Positions 38,845 through 49,838 of a DNA stretch of 64,000 bases are shown here, in pieces (position 1 is the first letter of the stretch; every line of letters begins with the position of its first letter). The notes under the pieces are model-generated. The model did no database searches. It saw only the letters and a list, made by a program, of their open reading frames with translations, and was not told where the DNA came from. Origin of the DNA: Isochrysis galbana. Taxonomy: Eukaryota > Haptophyta > Isochrysidales > Isochrysidaceae. A program made the translations under genes and the position numbers. The stretch covers positions 4,103,587 through 4,167,586 of the forward strand of contig CM030934.1 of assembly GCA_018136815.1 (NCBI GenBank), given 5' to 3'.

Positions 38845-41457
38845 ATGGCGCGCTGCAAAGTGGGTTCGCTCTACGTGCAGGTGCTCGGCTCGGGCTCGTG
38901 GGACATCTCGCCGGGGCTGCTGCTCTTCTGCGAGGCTGGACAGGCGTATAGCGTCCTCTTCAACTGCGGCGAGGGCACACAGCGCTTCTGCGCGGAGCAG
39001 CGCATGAGGATAGCCACGCGGCTCCGAGGAGTGCTGCTCACTCGCCTCACGTGGGAGAGCATTGGCGGGCTTCCCGGCATGCTTTTCACGCTCAATGACG
39101 CGGGCCGCGGGGGTAACCTGCAGGTCTGCGGCCCGACCGGCCTCTCCGGCCTCGTTCGATCCTTCCGGCACTTTATGGGCGCCTCGGCGCTGCCAGGCGT
39201 CATTGCTGAGGTTGTCGATGCTGAGACAATCCACCTCAAGGAGAGTGGCATTATCGCAACACCGATCGTCCTCGGCGCGCTCGCCTTTGACCCCATGTTG
39301 GAGCGGCCTACGACCAGCGTAGCAGCGCTGGGCAGTGACGAAGCCACGCCAAGCAAGCGCCAACGCGCGGAATGCGCATCCGGTCGGCCAGAATTGCTTG
39401 TCTCTGATGGCGTGCCTGTCTGTGTTTGTTGGCTACTCCAGATGCCCGATGTACCGCCGAAATTCAACGCGCGCGCGGCCAAGGAGCTTGGAGTGCCGAA
39501 TGGTCCCCTAAGAGGCAAGCTGTGTGCCGGCGAGGCTGTGGCGCTTGCTGATGGGTCCTTGGTGACGCCAGAGCAGGTCTTGACCGATGGAGCCCCGGGC
39601 GAGCACTTGCTGGTGATCGACTGCGCCTCACTCGCTCAAGTGGCACAGCTTCGTGGCCACCCCCTATTTGCCACTCATGCGGTCGATCAAACCTTGCGCC
39701 CACTCGCCGCCGTGATTCATTTGACACCATCATCCATCGCCGGTCGCCCGGAGTATGCAGAGCTCTGTGCCGCGATGCCCAAGCAAACTATGCAAATGAT
39801 CCTGGGCAGGCTACCACAGCCTCAGCGCTTCGCGTTCGTTGCATCCGCGCGCCTGCAGCTCAAGCTGGGCAGTCTCCACTCGGTCGTCTTCCCTCCGCCG
39901 CTAGCACTAGGAGAGAGCATGTCAAACGAGGGCAGACTGACAAGCATAACGATGGGGAGTGAGGGCGCTGTTGCTGGCCTTCAAGAGGCACCGCTTCCCC
40001 CCGGCTGTGTGGCTGCTGACATGCTGAGCCGAATCGTCTTGCGCCCGCTCGACAAGGCTGGTCTGGCAAGAGAGGACGAAGTGAAGTTGCTGAGATGGAC
40101 AACATCGACCGGGAAGGATGTGTCGCTGCACACATCCGAACTGAAGCAAGAGGTCGCCGGGCTCGTCGAGCTTCCACGCAGCCTCTGCGCCCTATCCTCG
40201 GAGCTGCTAGAGCCCACAGGCACGTGGCAAGCAGAGGTCCGAGCTACATGTGAGACCGCCGAGATCCCGGCCGCCAAAGAGGTGAAGGCGCCTCAGGATT
40301 CAGGTGCCGGGGCTGGTGCTGGGAGTGACCCTACGGCTGAAGCCACAATTCGTGGAAGCCGTGCATCCATCACGTTTCTTGGGACAGGCGCAGCAATGCC
40401 TGCCAAATACAGGAACGTCAGTTCTTTCCTTCTTCAACTTGGGGCTCCCGATGACTCTGCAGTTATCGCAGCGTCTTCTGGAAATTTTGCGTCGGGTGAG
40501 GCCACCCCCGATGGAACGCATGGGGGGATGCGCGCAAAGCATGCGGAGAGCTACGGCGGGATCCTCTTCGACTGTGGTGAAGGCACGCTTGCGGCACTGC
40601 GCCGCCGCTTTGGCCATCGTGCGGAGCAAGTGGTGGCCTCTTTATCCATGGTGTGGATCTCGCATATGCATGCCGACCACCACCTCGGCCTCCTAGGCGT
40701 GCTCGAATTGCGCAGGGCGCTCGCTCTGCAGCCGGGCTATCGGGGCGTGTTACCCCTTGTCGTTGTCGGCCCACGAGCTCTTGGCACATGGCTTCGTGAA
40801 GCTGCGAGTCGACTGCATACAGGAGTCGAGTTTTGCTTCGTACATTGCGTGAGCGTGGGCTCCGACGCATCGGTTGGCGTTGCCCTCCTTCGTTTCGGCT
40901 GCCGGTGGATGGCCTCCGCACCGGTCGAGCACTGTCCTGACGCGTGGAGCGTAGCATTGCAACACAATGAGGGATGGGGGCTCGTCTACTCGGGTGACAC
41001 TCGGCCATGCAAGACCGTAGTCAAGCTCGGCCAACAGCTTGACGCTACCTGCCGCCTGCTCGTGCACGAGGCGACATTCGACGACACAGAAGACATGGCT
41101 TATGAGGCTGTCGCACGTCGCCATTCGACTGTGAGCGAAGCCTTGCGAGTGGGCGAACAGATGGGCGCTTGGCGCGTGTTTCTCACCCATTTCTCGCAGC
41201 GCTACCCAAAGCTTGCTGACGTGCGCCACGCGCCAACATCCAGTGCGCTGATTGCCTTCGACCTCATGAGCGTGCCGTTTCGTCTATTGCCTAGTCTACC
41301 AGAACTTACGTCAGCCTTGTTATGCCTCTTCGAGGACGAGCTCGACTCATTGTGCGATGAGCAATCTCTCCACGTTGCGAAGAATGAGCCAGCCCCAAAG
41401 AATGAGCGTGTTGAGCGGACTACAGCCCACCTTCCGCATCTCGTATCATCTCCCTAG
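38845..41457 (+). CDS. ELAC2: Long-form tRNase Z (ELAC2-type)
   Basis: The 870-residue endonuclease removes 3' trailers from pre-tRNAs, in the nucleus, mitochondrion or plastid. Both beta-lactamase-fold halves are present. The N-terminal half has VQVLGSGSWDISPGLLL and FNCGEGTQRFCAEQ without a metal site. The C-terminal half has FLGTGAAMPAKYRN, FDCGEGTLAAL, the metal motif SHMHADHHLG (about residue 606), LVYSGDTRPC, LLVHEATFDD, ARRHSTVSEAL and FLTHFSQRYP. I chose the ATG at 38845 because the open frame upstream runs through an LTR. It is intronless and complete. Confidence 0.93.
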   Translation: MARCKVGSLYVQVLGSGSWDISPGLLLFCEAGQAYSVLFNCGEGTQRFCAEQRMRIATRLRGVLLTRLTWESIGGLPGMLFTLNDAGRGGNLQVCGPTGLSGLVRSFRHFMGASALPGVIAEVVDAETIHLKESGIIATPIVLGALAFDPMLERPTTSVAALGSDEATPSKRQRAECASGRPELLVSDGVPVCVCWLLQMPDVPPKFNARAAKELGVPNGPLRGKLCAGEAVALADGSLVTPEQVLTDGAPGEHLLVIDCASLAQVAQLRGHPLFATHAVDQTLRPLAAVIHLTPSSIAGRPEYAELCAAMPKQTMQMILGRLPQPQRFAFVASARLQLKLGSLHSVVFPPPLALGESMSNEGRLTSITMGSEGAVAGLQEAPLPPGCVAADMLSRIVLRPLDKAGLAREDEVKLLRWTTSTGKDVSLHTSELKQEVAGLVELPRSLCALSSELLEPTGTWQAEVRATCETAEIPAAKEVKAPQDSGAGAGAGSDPTAEATIRGSRASITFLGTGAAMPAKYRNVSSFLLQLGAPDDSAVIAASSGNFASGEATPDGTHGGMRAKHAESYGGILFDCGEGTLAALRRRFGHRAEQVVASLSMVWISHMHADHHLGLLGVLELRRALALQPGYRGVLPLVVVGPRALGTWLREAASRLHTGVEFCFVHCVSVGSDASVGVALLRFGCRWMASAPVEHCPDAWSVALQHNEGWGLVYSGDTRPCKTVVKLGQQLDATCRLLVHEATFDDTEDMAYEAVARRHSTVSEALRVGEQMGAWRVFLTHFSQRYPKLADVRHAPTSSALIAFDLMSVPFRLLPSLPELTSALLCLFEDELDSLCDEQSLHVAKNEPAPKNERVERTTAHLPHLVSSP

Positions 41458-42190
41458 GCTCACCTTAGAGCTTACGCTGCTTGATTGCTTGGTGAGATAC
41501 GGTGGGACTTGTTACGACCACTTCCAATGCAAGCGGACAAAGCAGGGTGTTGCCTTTGCCTAACGCGAGCGAGAGCGCGGCCAAGGTCGGCCAGTAGGGC
41601 TAGGCTGGCCGCTATCGCTCCGCCATCCCATTCAAGCAGCTCAGTAGGGCAGGGAGAAGGGCAAGCACGGAAGCGGACGAGGAATGCATCGCCTAGCCCA
41701 GCGAATTCGTCGCCTAAGCCACCGAATTCGTCGCCTTAACCAGCCAAAAGGAATTTTTTTTGATCAATGCCTTTCCCCCACCCCCTCCTCCTCTTTTCCT
41801 CTCTTTCCTTCACCTTTGCTTTGCTCCCTGCCAAAGAACTCAACACCGCCGGTCTTGCACCGGTAGTCAGCACATCGTTCCCCCCACCCACTCGCGCACT
41901 AGGCCAGGACGGCAAGCATACGGCAGCAGATAGAGCCCAAGCTTATAATATGTGAGAATTTGCGAAAATCGCACGAATGCAGCACATGCATCATGCATAT
42001 GCATTAAGGATCCTGGCGAGCCATTCGTAATGCTTCGTCGAAGGCGACGTGGGACAAGGTCGCGAGGAGCGACGGCTGAGCAGCACAGAGATTTCTTGCC
42101 TCCATTATTTGGTACCACCTACCATTCCCACTAAAAATGTGGCTGGCAACGGAGTAGCTGTGCCTAGTGGCAGTGGCAACTTGTGGCAAC
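41458..42190. other. Intergenic stretch
   Basis: No gene. It contains repeats of CGAATTCGTCGCCTAA (about 41702-41740) and T/C-rich spacer. Confidence 0.5.
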
Positions 42191-42400
42191 GATATTGACG
42201 AATAAAACTTTATAATATTCTTACTTACCGCACATGCGGCCGTGGACCCACTACTTACACGTAGCATACTTTCTACACCCCCACTCCCCCGGCCCTTCCC
42301 CCCCCCGCCATCACAGGCGGCTCCCCCCGCCCCCGTCCCCCGTGCACTACTAGGGACTAGGGGGATTTGGGTGAAGGGCTTAGATATGGTCCGGTGGCAC
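42190..42400 (-). mobile_element. Short repeat family A, copy 4
   Basis: It has the same series of words as 7586-7790 (TAATATTCTTACTTACCGCA, CGGCCGTGGACCCACTACTT, CTTTCTACACCCCCACTCCC, GTGCACTACTAGG, GGGCTTAGATATGGT). Confidence 0.75.
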
Positions 42401-42476
42401 TACGCCAAACACCAAGGGGTCTGGTACGAGGCGGAGCTCTCCTACCGAGGCACACCGGTACTAGGGGGATAAATAA

Positions 42477-42605
42477 ATAAATAAATTTCTTAATAGTCTC
42501 ACCGCACGCGCGGCCGTGGACCCTCTACTTTCTCTTCACGCAGCAAAACTTTCTACACCCCCACTCCCCCGGCCCTTCTCCCCCCGCCATCAGGCGACTC
42601 CCCGA
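42477..42605 (-). mobile_element. Short repeat family A, truncated copy 5
   Basis: It runs from an (AAAT)n tail (42468-42487) through TTCTTAATAGTCTCACCGCA and TTTCTACACCCCCACTCCCC, then breaks off at GGCGACTCCCC. The AAAT repeat would be its 3' tail when read on the minus strand. Confidence 0.7.
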
Positions 42606-42863
42606 CATGCAGTGTACATTAGATTTCGGATTTGCGGCGCGCGTCCTAGACAGTCATGCGTCGGGATGTGCTTGCGCGTGAGGCTGCATGGGCGGGGGTT
42701 CTGCTAACCATCGGGGCATTGTACGGCGCGATGGGTGCGCGGTACGCCGGTTGGACCGAACTGCTGTGCATCGAGGGGGTTCCGTTTGCGATTTGAACGC
42801 GTCCGACGCCGCGCCCGCAATGTTGTCAGATTCGCAGTGAGCTTCAATAATAGCAAGAAGACA

Positions 42864-43109
42864 ATGTCTGTCGCGGCCTCCGAGCGATTGGCGGCGACTG
42901 CGCCGAAGGAGAACCCCTCTCTGCAGGCCAAGTGGGGGGTGATGGATGCGTACTCGCCGGCGCAGGAGAACCCTTCTCTCGCGCTGCGCATCAGTGATAC
43001 ACGCCCGACTCCTCTTGGCGCTACCGGTCAGAGAAGCGCGCAGAAGGACGAGTGCAATGCCCACAACCCGTGGCTGGGGGCCAATTGGAACGTGATGGAC
43101 AATCTGTGA
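42864..43109 (+). CDS. Small protein with repeated ENPSL / W-VMD motifs
   Basis: From the ATG at 42864 the 81-residue protein has two related units: PKENPSLQAKWGVMDAY and, after AQENPSLAL, a closing NPWLGANWNVMDNL. Hydrophilic, no signal peptide or membrane segment. I do not recognise it. The internal repetition argues that it is a real protein. Confidence 0.45.
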   Translation: MSVAASERLAATAPKENPSLQAKWGVMDAYSPAQENPSLALRISDTRPTPLGATGQRSAQKDECNAHNPWLGANWNVMDNL

Positions 43110-43500
43110 CGGATTGCGCGCGGCACCGGGGCCAGGGCCGCGCGTAGTCGGTGGTGATTTGGGGGAGAGAAGAGGGGGTGCACGGCCGACGCCGCCGGTG
43201 CCGCGCAGACGACCCTTGGTGGTTGACGCACGCAACGTAAGCGCCCAACGGCCGGACACGCACGCTCAGTTCTAGCGTGGGCCGCGGCCGGCACTTCTTT
43301 CAACTGCTGCGCGCATACATGCGGTATTACCATCTGAAACCTGCACGTTTGTACTTTAATAAGGGGGTCCTTTAAGTAGAACTTATACCGTCCACATGGG
43401 GGGCACTTGCCAAAAAAACAACCAAACCTGAGGTTGCACCCTCTTAAGAGTGGGTGATCTGGGTGCCCGTCCCGCCCCCCATGAAGGCAAACGACCTTCC

Positions 43501-43600
43501 NNNNNNNNNNNNNNNNNNNNNNNNNNNNNNNNNNNNNNNNNNNNNNNNNNNNNNNNNNNNNNNNNNNNNNNNNNNNNNNNNNNNNNNNNNNNNNNNNNNN
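43501..43600. other. Assembly gap (100 N)
   Basis: A run of exactly 100 N marks a scaffold gap of unknown size. The coiled-coil gene on its right probably continues into it. Confidence 1.
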
Positions 43601-43648
43601 TACTCTGTGGCTTTGAGCGAAGCTACGTGATTAAGCTCGTACTGATAC

Positions 43649-45406
43649 CTGGTACGCTTCGGCTTCCCTCTTCAACATCTCCACCTCAGCCTCGGCAGTG
43701 CTGCGTATGCGCAGCTTAGCCAGTAGCTCCTGGTTTGCCTCCTGCACACGGCTCGCCTCCTTTTGAAGAGACTCGAGCTGCGAGCGGAGCGAATCGAGTT
43801 CAAACCTGATAGGCAGAAACGGGGGCCGACTCTTTCTCCCCACACAATTGCCAAACATTTCACCGCGCCTCCAAACCTTGCCCCCCCCCCCTCCCCCGGG
43901 CCTTATCAAAGAAATACTAGGCCGAACTCCCAATATGGTCCTCAACTCGGCACACACCTTGAGACATTGGCACCTAGCCTCTTGTTCATTTCAGCCACCA
44001 TCTGAAGTCTGGCACCTTCAGCTTGGACCTCCTCCTCGCGCTTGCGCAAGAAATCAAGCTCCTCATTTGCCGCGGCGAGTTCCATCCGAAGATGCGCCAT
44101 CTCCGTCGCCTCATGGATGCCTGCGTCCAAGTGGACCTGCGAAAGGCAGTAGGATCGCACGGGGTTCCCAATTGAGCTGAGAAATCGATGAGGCGCGCAG
44201 GCTCATCGAACTTTTACAAAACATACAGCTGTCTCGCCAAGTCACCACTTGACCATCGTGCCTCTCCTCACTTGCTTGAGAGTTTCAGCCGCGTTGCGAT
44301 GCGCAAGCTTTTCTTCTTCAAGTTCCTTTTCGAGTTTACTGCGCTCCGCCTCGTGGGTCTTAGTCATGGTCTCGATCTCAGCTTGCAGATCCATCACTTG
44401 ACGGCGTGCCTCTGCGTGGTTGGCCATCATCTCAGGCGTCACGCCCGCAATCACCCCACTGTCTCCGGCATTATTCGCTTCTCCTCCCAACGATGAGCGC
44501 TTCCGGCTGAGTGCTGGAGAGACACTAGCCTGACGATCTGCAGCAGCAGTCATCATCTCCGCCATGACATGCCGCTGCTTCTCTTTAACCTAATGCGTTG
44601 GGTGGCAAGCATGGTATATTGAGCAGAAGCAACTGTGAATGGCGAAAACTATCATATGAGCGGTCATTGAGCGCGATTGACGCAGGGTCGCGCACCATCT
44701 GCCAGTGGAGGTCCGATTTGAGCTTTTCAATCTGCTCCTGCAGCTCCTTCGCACATCCGGGCCCGCTTTCCAATTTTTGAATCTGTTCAAGTAGCACGCG
44801 CTCCTTGTGTTGCGCTTGCTTAACTGTCTCCTCGAGCAACGCGATCCGCTCATTAGAGCGCTGCACTTCCTCTTGCAATGATTGGGGCATGACGCGGCGC
44901 TGTAATTCGCTCATCACCTTGGACATCGCGAGGCGTTGGTCTGACCCCACGTTCCCCTGGGCCAGGTCCTTCCGCTTCTTGGCCATCAAGTTTCTCTCCT
45001 CAGCCAGCGCGTTTCTCTCCTCGGCCAGCGCGTTTCTCTCCTCGGCCAGCGCGTCTTTCTCCTCCGCGAGTGTGTTACTCTCCTCTACCAGCACTCTCCT
45101 CTCTTCAGCGATGGAGTCGCGCTCTCTCGCAAGAGAGTTTGAGTACTCACGCAGCTGCGCTTCCCAGCCGGCGAGGCGTGCTTTGTTGGCGTCGTCAATG
45201 GGCTGTGAGGCACCCCGCCCCGCGCCGCGCGCCTCCGCCGACTCCCCCCCCCCTCCTCCTCCATACCCAGGAAGAGAGTGGTAGGGAGGGAGATGGAGAG
45301 CGAGAGGAGAGGGAGAGAGCAGGGGAGACGGCGGGAGAGGGCGGCGCCGCGCAGCTTCGCAGTCCGCTTCCCGCTCCTTCCCGCGCGACAGGTGGCTCTC
45401 CCCCAT
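43649..45406 (-). CDS. Coiled-coil protein, four exons, 3' end in the gap
   Basis: Exons at 45406-44696, 44589-44272, 44136-43958 and 43805-43649 join in frame. The junctions are ATG|GTGCGC...CATTAG|GTT, CAA|GTGAGG...TTCGCAG|GTC, AAG|GTGTGT...CTATCAG|GTT, and a final donor CAG|GTATCA leading to missing exons. The start is MGESHLSRGKERE, then a Gly/Pro-rich linker and long coils, including an EERNALAEERNALAEE repeat around residue 135. Later exons continue as heptads (AEIETMTKTHEAERSKLEKE, AAANEELDFLRKREEE). It is probably structural or motor-associated. No catalytic domain is seen. Confidence 0.7.
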
Positions 45407-45475
45407 AGATGAAACAACCAGGGATCTAGTAGCTCTAGGAGTAAGTAGTAGAGCTAGTAGAGTAGTAGATAGATC

Positions 45476-45979
45476 GCCGCCCACGTCGACCTCACCGAGC
45501 CCGCCCCGGCCACTCTCGAAGCCCTCGCCGACGCCACGTGGGGCGACCGCAACCTCTACGGCATCCTGCTCACGTTCGGGGGCGGCGCCATTCTTCACCA
45601 AACTAAGAAACTAGCGCTTGTCGTCGACTCCTCCATGGAGGCCGAGGGCATCGCCTCCTCCAAAGCCGGCGAGTACGTTTCCTACGCCCGCGAGATCCTC
45701 CGAGCCCTCGGCGTCTCCCTCGACGCCCCCACCCTCGTCGGCACCGACAACCTGGCCAACATGCGAGTAGGTTCTCTTCGCTCCGCACCTAGCCGAGCCC
45801 GCCACTTCATGCGCCGCTACCACGCCCTCCTCCAGCGTGTAGCCGCCGGCGAAGTCGCCCTTCGCCACGTGAACACCGAGCACATGGCCGCCGACTTTCT
45901 CACCAAGTGGCTTCCCAAGAAGAAGGTCGACGCGTGCGTCCGCTACGCCACAAACTCGTGGGCGCATGTCGCAGCTTGA
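45476..45979 (+). mobile_element. Copia RNase H C-terminal fragment with 3' LTR downstream
   Basis: The frame has ADATWGDRNLYGILLTFGGG, LVVDSSMEAEGIASSKAGEY, VGTDNLANMRV, SRARHFMRRYHALLQRV and EHMAADFLTKWLP. The SSMEAEGIA...AREI, TDN and ADFLTKWL words are those of Ty1/copia RNase H. Upstream it stops in TAG-rich spacer just outside the coiled-coil gene, so it is a truncated 3' end in antisense to that gene. Confidence 0.88.
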
Positions 45980-46064
45980 TCCTCCTTCTCGTCGCCCCTC
46001 CTCCCCCTTTTCCCGCCTTTGCACTGCTCCTTCCCCCGGGCTTCAACTCTCGCAGTGGGGGGGG

Positions 46065-46540
46065 TGTTGCGGGTAGGGGGAGCACCCCATGCGACGCGCT
46101 CTACTCTTAGAGCGCGCCTCCTCACATGCAAAGAGGAGCGTCCCAGACACACTCTATTCTTAGAGCGTGTCTCCCCTTCCGCCCCTCTCCCCCGGTTCCC
46201 TCGCATGCAGCTCCAGCCGGGATCCCTTCCTTCCCTCCTTCCGTGAAACCCCAGCGGTTCCTTTTGTTCCCTCGGCCCGCGAGGCTCGGAGCCCCCCCGC
46301 GCTCGCCCCTTGTTCCTCCCCCATCCGACGCCCGGCTCTCCCCTTCGTTCCATTAGTCTTTCCTCTGTTCCTAGAATTTCCCCGTGTTTTCTTCCCCCGT
46401 CGTCCCGGTTTGTTTTTTACCCTCGTCCTCTTGTTTCTGGCGCGCTCGCCCGGAAGCACCCCCTCGTGTTGTCTCTGGTGTGCTCCACTCCGTTCCACTC
46501 GCTGTCATGTCTCCCGATCCCGCTCTCACACCATGTAACA
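46065..46540 (+). mobile_element. Copia 3' LTR, about 476 bp
   Basis: A polypurine tract (CGCAGTGGGGGGGG) is followed by TGTTGCGGGTAGGGGGAGC. The end is CCATGTAACA. Inside are two CTCTAnTCTTAGAGCG hairpins near the start. The 11143-11730 sequence matches it, including order of words, but is longer and diverged, so the two are old relatives, not one element's pair. Confidence 0.65.
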
Positions 46541-47250
46541 GGACCTATCAAGGCGCTTCCTCACCCCCGTCGCGCCCTCCCTCTCCCTCCACACACCACA
46601 CAACCCAAGCCTCACAACAGCCCCACCCAGTCCACACATCCACCAACACAACCACCTCATTCTCACCTCACTCGCCACACTGGTATATAATGAAATTTGT
46701 GGACGTCGAACTCTACTACTCAATAGAAGCCTTTGACCTTTGATGATGTATTTCCATGCTATTATGCAGAGGGCTTTCAGGCTGTCGTGGGTGGTTGCTC
46801 CGGGGTCAACGAAGAGTCTATCTTTTGCTTTTTGCGTGCGTGACCTCGCTTGGGGTGAGGCGTGTAGCCCGTTCGGGCGTCTATAGCATAGCTTTGAATA
46901 TTCTCGACGTCCCTCATCGCATTATAGTTTATAGCACCACCAATGATATTTTGATTTGTAGAAAGTCAGGGTAAAAAACTTTTGCTTTTGAAGACTCAGG
47001 CTACTAGCTACCTGGATTATCGGCGTGTCGCATGCAAGTTTTGATGATTTGATATATGTTCTCACGGCGATCACCGAGATCGAAGTTAGTGCCCGTCAGC
47101 CGCTGATTCGAGAATCCTCTGAGCTTGACGGAAATGATTTGCCACACCCAATGGCTTAGTCTCCAGCACACACTTCTTACCATATCATCAAAGGTCTTGC
47201 AGTGAGCACGCCTGAGCAGTTTCTGTATGCGCATAATGCGCGCATAGTTC
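46541..47250. other. Intergenic stretch
   Basis: No firm gene. A minus-strand frame (47004-47200) reads SVCWRLSHWVWQIISVKLRG and FDLGDRRENIYQIIKTCMRH. It could be a scrap of another gene or the 3' flank of UreG. Confidence 0.35.
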
Positions 47251-48120
47251 TCAATGAGAATGCTCATGGACGGAATCGTTCGCAGCGCCCTGCATCTTCG
47301 TTGCCTGCCGCCATGCTGCCTCGATGTGTTCCTGAATCTCATCCAGCTTGTGGCGCATGCGAATCGCCGAAAACACGACAGGACCATCGCCGCGCATACG
47401 AGCGGCGTCGCGCGCCATCACACCTAGATCGGCGCCTACAGCCTCGGCCAAATCGACCTTGTTGATGACGAGGAGGTCTGCCTGCGTCACTCCAGGGCCG
47501 CCCTTCCGAGGAACCTTGTCACCTCCAGCAACATCAATCACATAGATTGTGTAATCGGCCAGCTCTGATGAGAAGTTGGCTGCGAGATTGTCACCTCCGG
47601 ACTCGCACAGAAGAATTTCAGGCCCCGGATCGGTGACGGTGACAGTCAAGTCTTCCAAAGCGGCCAGATTTTGAGAGACATCCTCACGTATCGCCGCGTG
47701 CGGACAACCACCCGTCTCTACGGCTCTGATACGGTGCCCTGGCAAGGCGTCGTTGCGAGACAGGAACTCGGCGTCCTCCCGCGTGAATATATCATTCGTA
47801 ACCACACCGATCGATCGAGTCGGGAACATCGAGCGGCAGAGCTGCAGTACTAGCGCCGTCTTGCCAGAGCCAACTGGACCGCCGATGCCCACGGTGAAGG
47901 CTCGCTGAGAGAAGTCGCGCCGAGCCCATCGGGCCGCTCGTCCTGTCTCCCTGGCGGAAAAGTCGCCAGGATGTTCATACTCGTCGTGCGAGTGCGTGTG
48001 GCCGTGCTCGCGTGCGAGAAGCCGCGTGCTCGTCCGGGCGAGACGGCCTGAGCGCCGAGCCAGACCGCGCGCTAGCATCTCGCAGCCCCGCCTCGCCACC
48101 GCCACACACGAGCAATCCAC
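47251..48120 (-). CDS. ureG: Urease accessory GTPase UreG
   Basis: The 289-residue protein is the GTPase that delivers nickel to urease with UreD/UreF/UreE. The P-loop is [10 protein letters not shown] at residues 80-89. The metal-binding CPH motif is in [11 protein letters not shown] (139-141), and [27 protein letters not shown] and [10 protein letters not shown] (the guanine-specificity NKxD) follow in order. His-rich stretches at both ends, [12 protein letters not shown] at 40-51 and HEHSH at the C-terminus, may store nickel, as in plant UreG. The first 35 residues are Arg/Ala-rich and may be an organelle leader; the inner ATG at 48078 is also possible. It is intronless and complete. Confidence 0.93.
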   Translation of the reverse strand: MDCSCVAVARRGCEMLARGLARRSGRLARTSTRLLAREHGHTHSHDEYEHPGDFSARETGRAARWARRDFSQRAFTVGIGGPVGSGKTALVLQLCRSMFPTRSIGVVTNDIFTREDAEFLSRNDALPGHRIRAVETGGCPHAAIREDVSQNLAALEDLTVTVTDPGPEILLCESGGDNLAANFSSELADYTIYVIDVAGGDKVPRKGGPGVTQADLLVINKVDLAEAVGADLGVMARDAARMRGDGPVVFSAIRMRHKLDEIQEHIEAAWRQATKMQGAANDSVHEHSH

Positions 48121-48697
48121 GCTAAAAGACAGATACTAGCGCGTACAATAACATAATAACGTGGATCCGCCCCCCGCCTCTTGCTCCCGTGATATAATGT
48201 GATGAAAGATGATAGAGGCTTTTAACCCTAGTATGTGCCTAGTCCGCGAGGCGGACGGTCGGAACATTTTTAGCACATATGGCTATATTGGGAGCCCCTA
48301 GGGGCACTAGGAGGGCCCTAGGGGGCCTCCGGATGTGAAATGGGACCCCTCCTAGGCCTGGGTAGATCTCCCTACCATAAATTCGTCAATGTTGCTTGGT
48401 TTTAGAAGCGCGGGAGAACGTTGCCACGAAAGGTTCGCGCGAGCCCGTTTCCCTCCTCTCCCCCCCTCCCCCGCTCCCCCGCCCTTTCCCCCCACGGGTG
48501 CTCTCCGTGACCAAACAACACCTCCTCCTTTTTTCACCCCTCTTCATCTCTTTCTCTTCTATGCACTCCCGCGGGCCGCGGGCTCGCCCGCGAACTGCCA
48601 CTTGCGACGCGCCCCCCTCCTCCCGCGAACTCCCACTGGCGAAGCCCCCCCCCCCCCCTTCCCCCACTACCCTACTACCCTCTCGAGCACGCCCGCC
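48121..48697. other. Intergenic stretch
   Basis: No gene. Between 48290 and 48345 there are several GGGCCCTAGG-like words, and C-rich runs lead up to the next ATG. Confidence 0.45.
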
Positions 48698-49201
48698 ATG
48701 TCACGACCGAGCCCCAGCACGCAAACTTGCCCCACACTTCCCCCAGTACGTCCGGCGCAACAGAGACGCGATCTCACCCCATCAAAGGTGAAGGTTGAGA
48801 AGTCGGGAAGGGCAGGGGGGAAGAGCGTCGTGAAGACCGTCGTTGAGTTCCAGCCTCCCAATGCTCAGCCCAAGCTGTTCGACCGTTGCGTCGAGGCGCT
48901 CGATGGGCCAAGGCATGCACGGAGGCCGAGCAGCATCGCGAGGAAGGCGGGGAAGAAGAACATCACGCAGGTTCAGTGGGCAGACGAGTACGATGAGCCG
49001 GAGGGATGGAGCGACGACGACTTGATGCCTGCAGAAGCCACGGAGGAAGATTGCTATTGGGCTGCCGGCCCGATCGCCCGCGAGCTCCCTACTTCCCGTG
49101 GCCCCGAGCCCGGCCCCACTGATGCATCCCTCACTGATAGGTCCACCGAACAAGAGATCCTTGTGCATCAGATACCGGCTGAGTTCACGGTTAGCGGTTA
49201 G
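48698..49201 (+). CDS. Unknown acidic protein
   Basis: From the ATG at 48698 the 167-residue protein has a basic, Ser/Pro-rich start, then KVEKSGRAGGKSVVKTVVEF, ARKAGKKNITQVQWADEYDE and EGWSDDDLMPAEATEEDCYW, ending EILVHQIPAEFTVSG. An acidic W-containing segment after a basic one suggests a nuclear interaction motif. The open frame continues upstream without a better start. No family is recognised. It is intronless. Confidence 0.5.
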   Translation: MSRPSPSTQTCPTLPPVRPAQQRRDLTPSKVKVEKSGRAGGKSVVKTVVEFQPPNAQPKLFDRCVEALDGPRHARRPSSIARKAGKKNITQVQWADEYDEPEGWSDDDLMPAEATEEDCYWAAGPIARELPTSRGPEPGPTDASLTDRSTEQEILVHQIPAEFTVSG

Positions 49202-49838
49202 AAAGTTCTGTCCTTAAACTAAGGACGGTGTCCTTAAATCCATGAAATCTAAGGACTCTGGCCTTCAATGCCTTTGATGTGGCTTAGAGTGAGCTTTTGA
49301 GACATCCCACCCCCTGAAGCAAATCATCATTACCTCCCATTCAACCTACGCTCTCCCCATGACCAACTCTGCAGTGCTTGTCTTCGTTCACTTTTGCTGC
49401 CACATTCAGCATGCGGTGCTGGACTCGGACGATTCGCTCACGCGGGAGGAGTTTTTTTAGCCCTTTATTTGAGCCGTATGTTGACAAATTGGGCCGTTGG
49501 ATGGCAAAATCACGCTTCGTCGTCACTTAAGGTCTCAAAGAAGGCTATCAAAGCAATATTTCATCTCCTGAGAACCATGGGTGGAAGAGCTTTCCAATGG
49601 GGGTATCAGCCACCTCTTTCATTTCAAGGACAAATTGTGATTTGACATTTGACACGACGCCCCATAAAGTATGTCACAAAACTTGGTATTGCTGAGGGAA
49701 TGGTGCCTTAGTGCCGCCGATAATTTCGACGCTCACTTTCGACGCTTGCCCGGTCCAGTGCCAGCTGAGGCCCCAGCAATACAACTCGAGTTACAAAGGT
49801 GAAGAAAAAACAAAGCTATGCCAAAGTGACGAAGACAC
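49202..49838. other. Intergenic stretch
   Basis: It begins with a CTTAAA-rich 3' flank (TCCTTAAACTAAGGACGGTG, then TCCTTAAATCC) that may be the gene's end. Nothing else is recognisable. Confidence 0.4.

Noticed and set aside
44585-44695. C-terminal end of the single-exon reading of the coiled-coil gene
   Set aside because: The reading loses coiled-coil character after the donor ATG|GTGCGC, and splicing to the next exon restores it in frame.
46126-46690. Pro/Ser-rich frames
   Set aside because: They overlap the LTR and its flank and have only low-complexity content.
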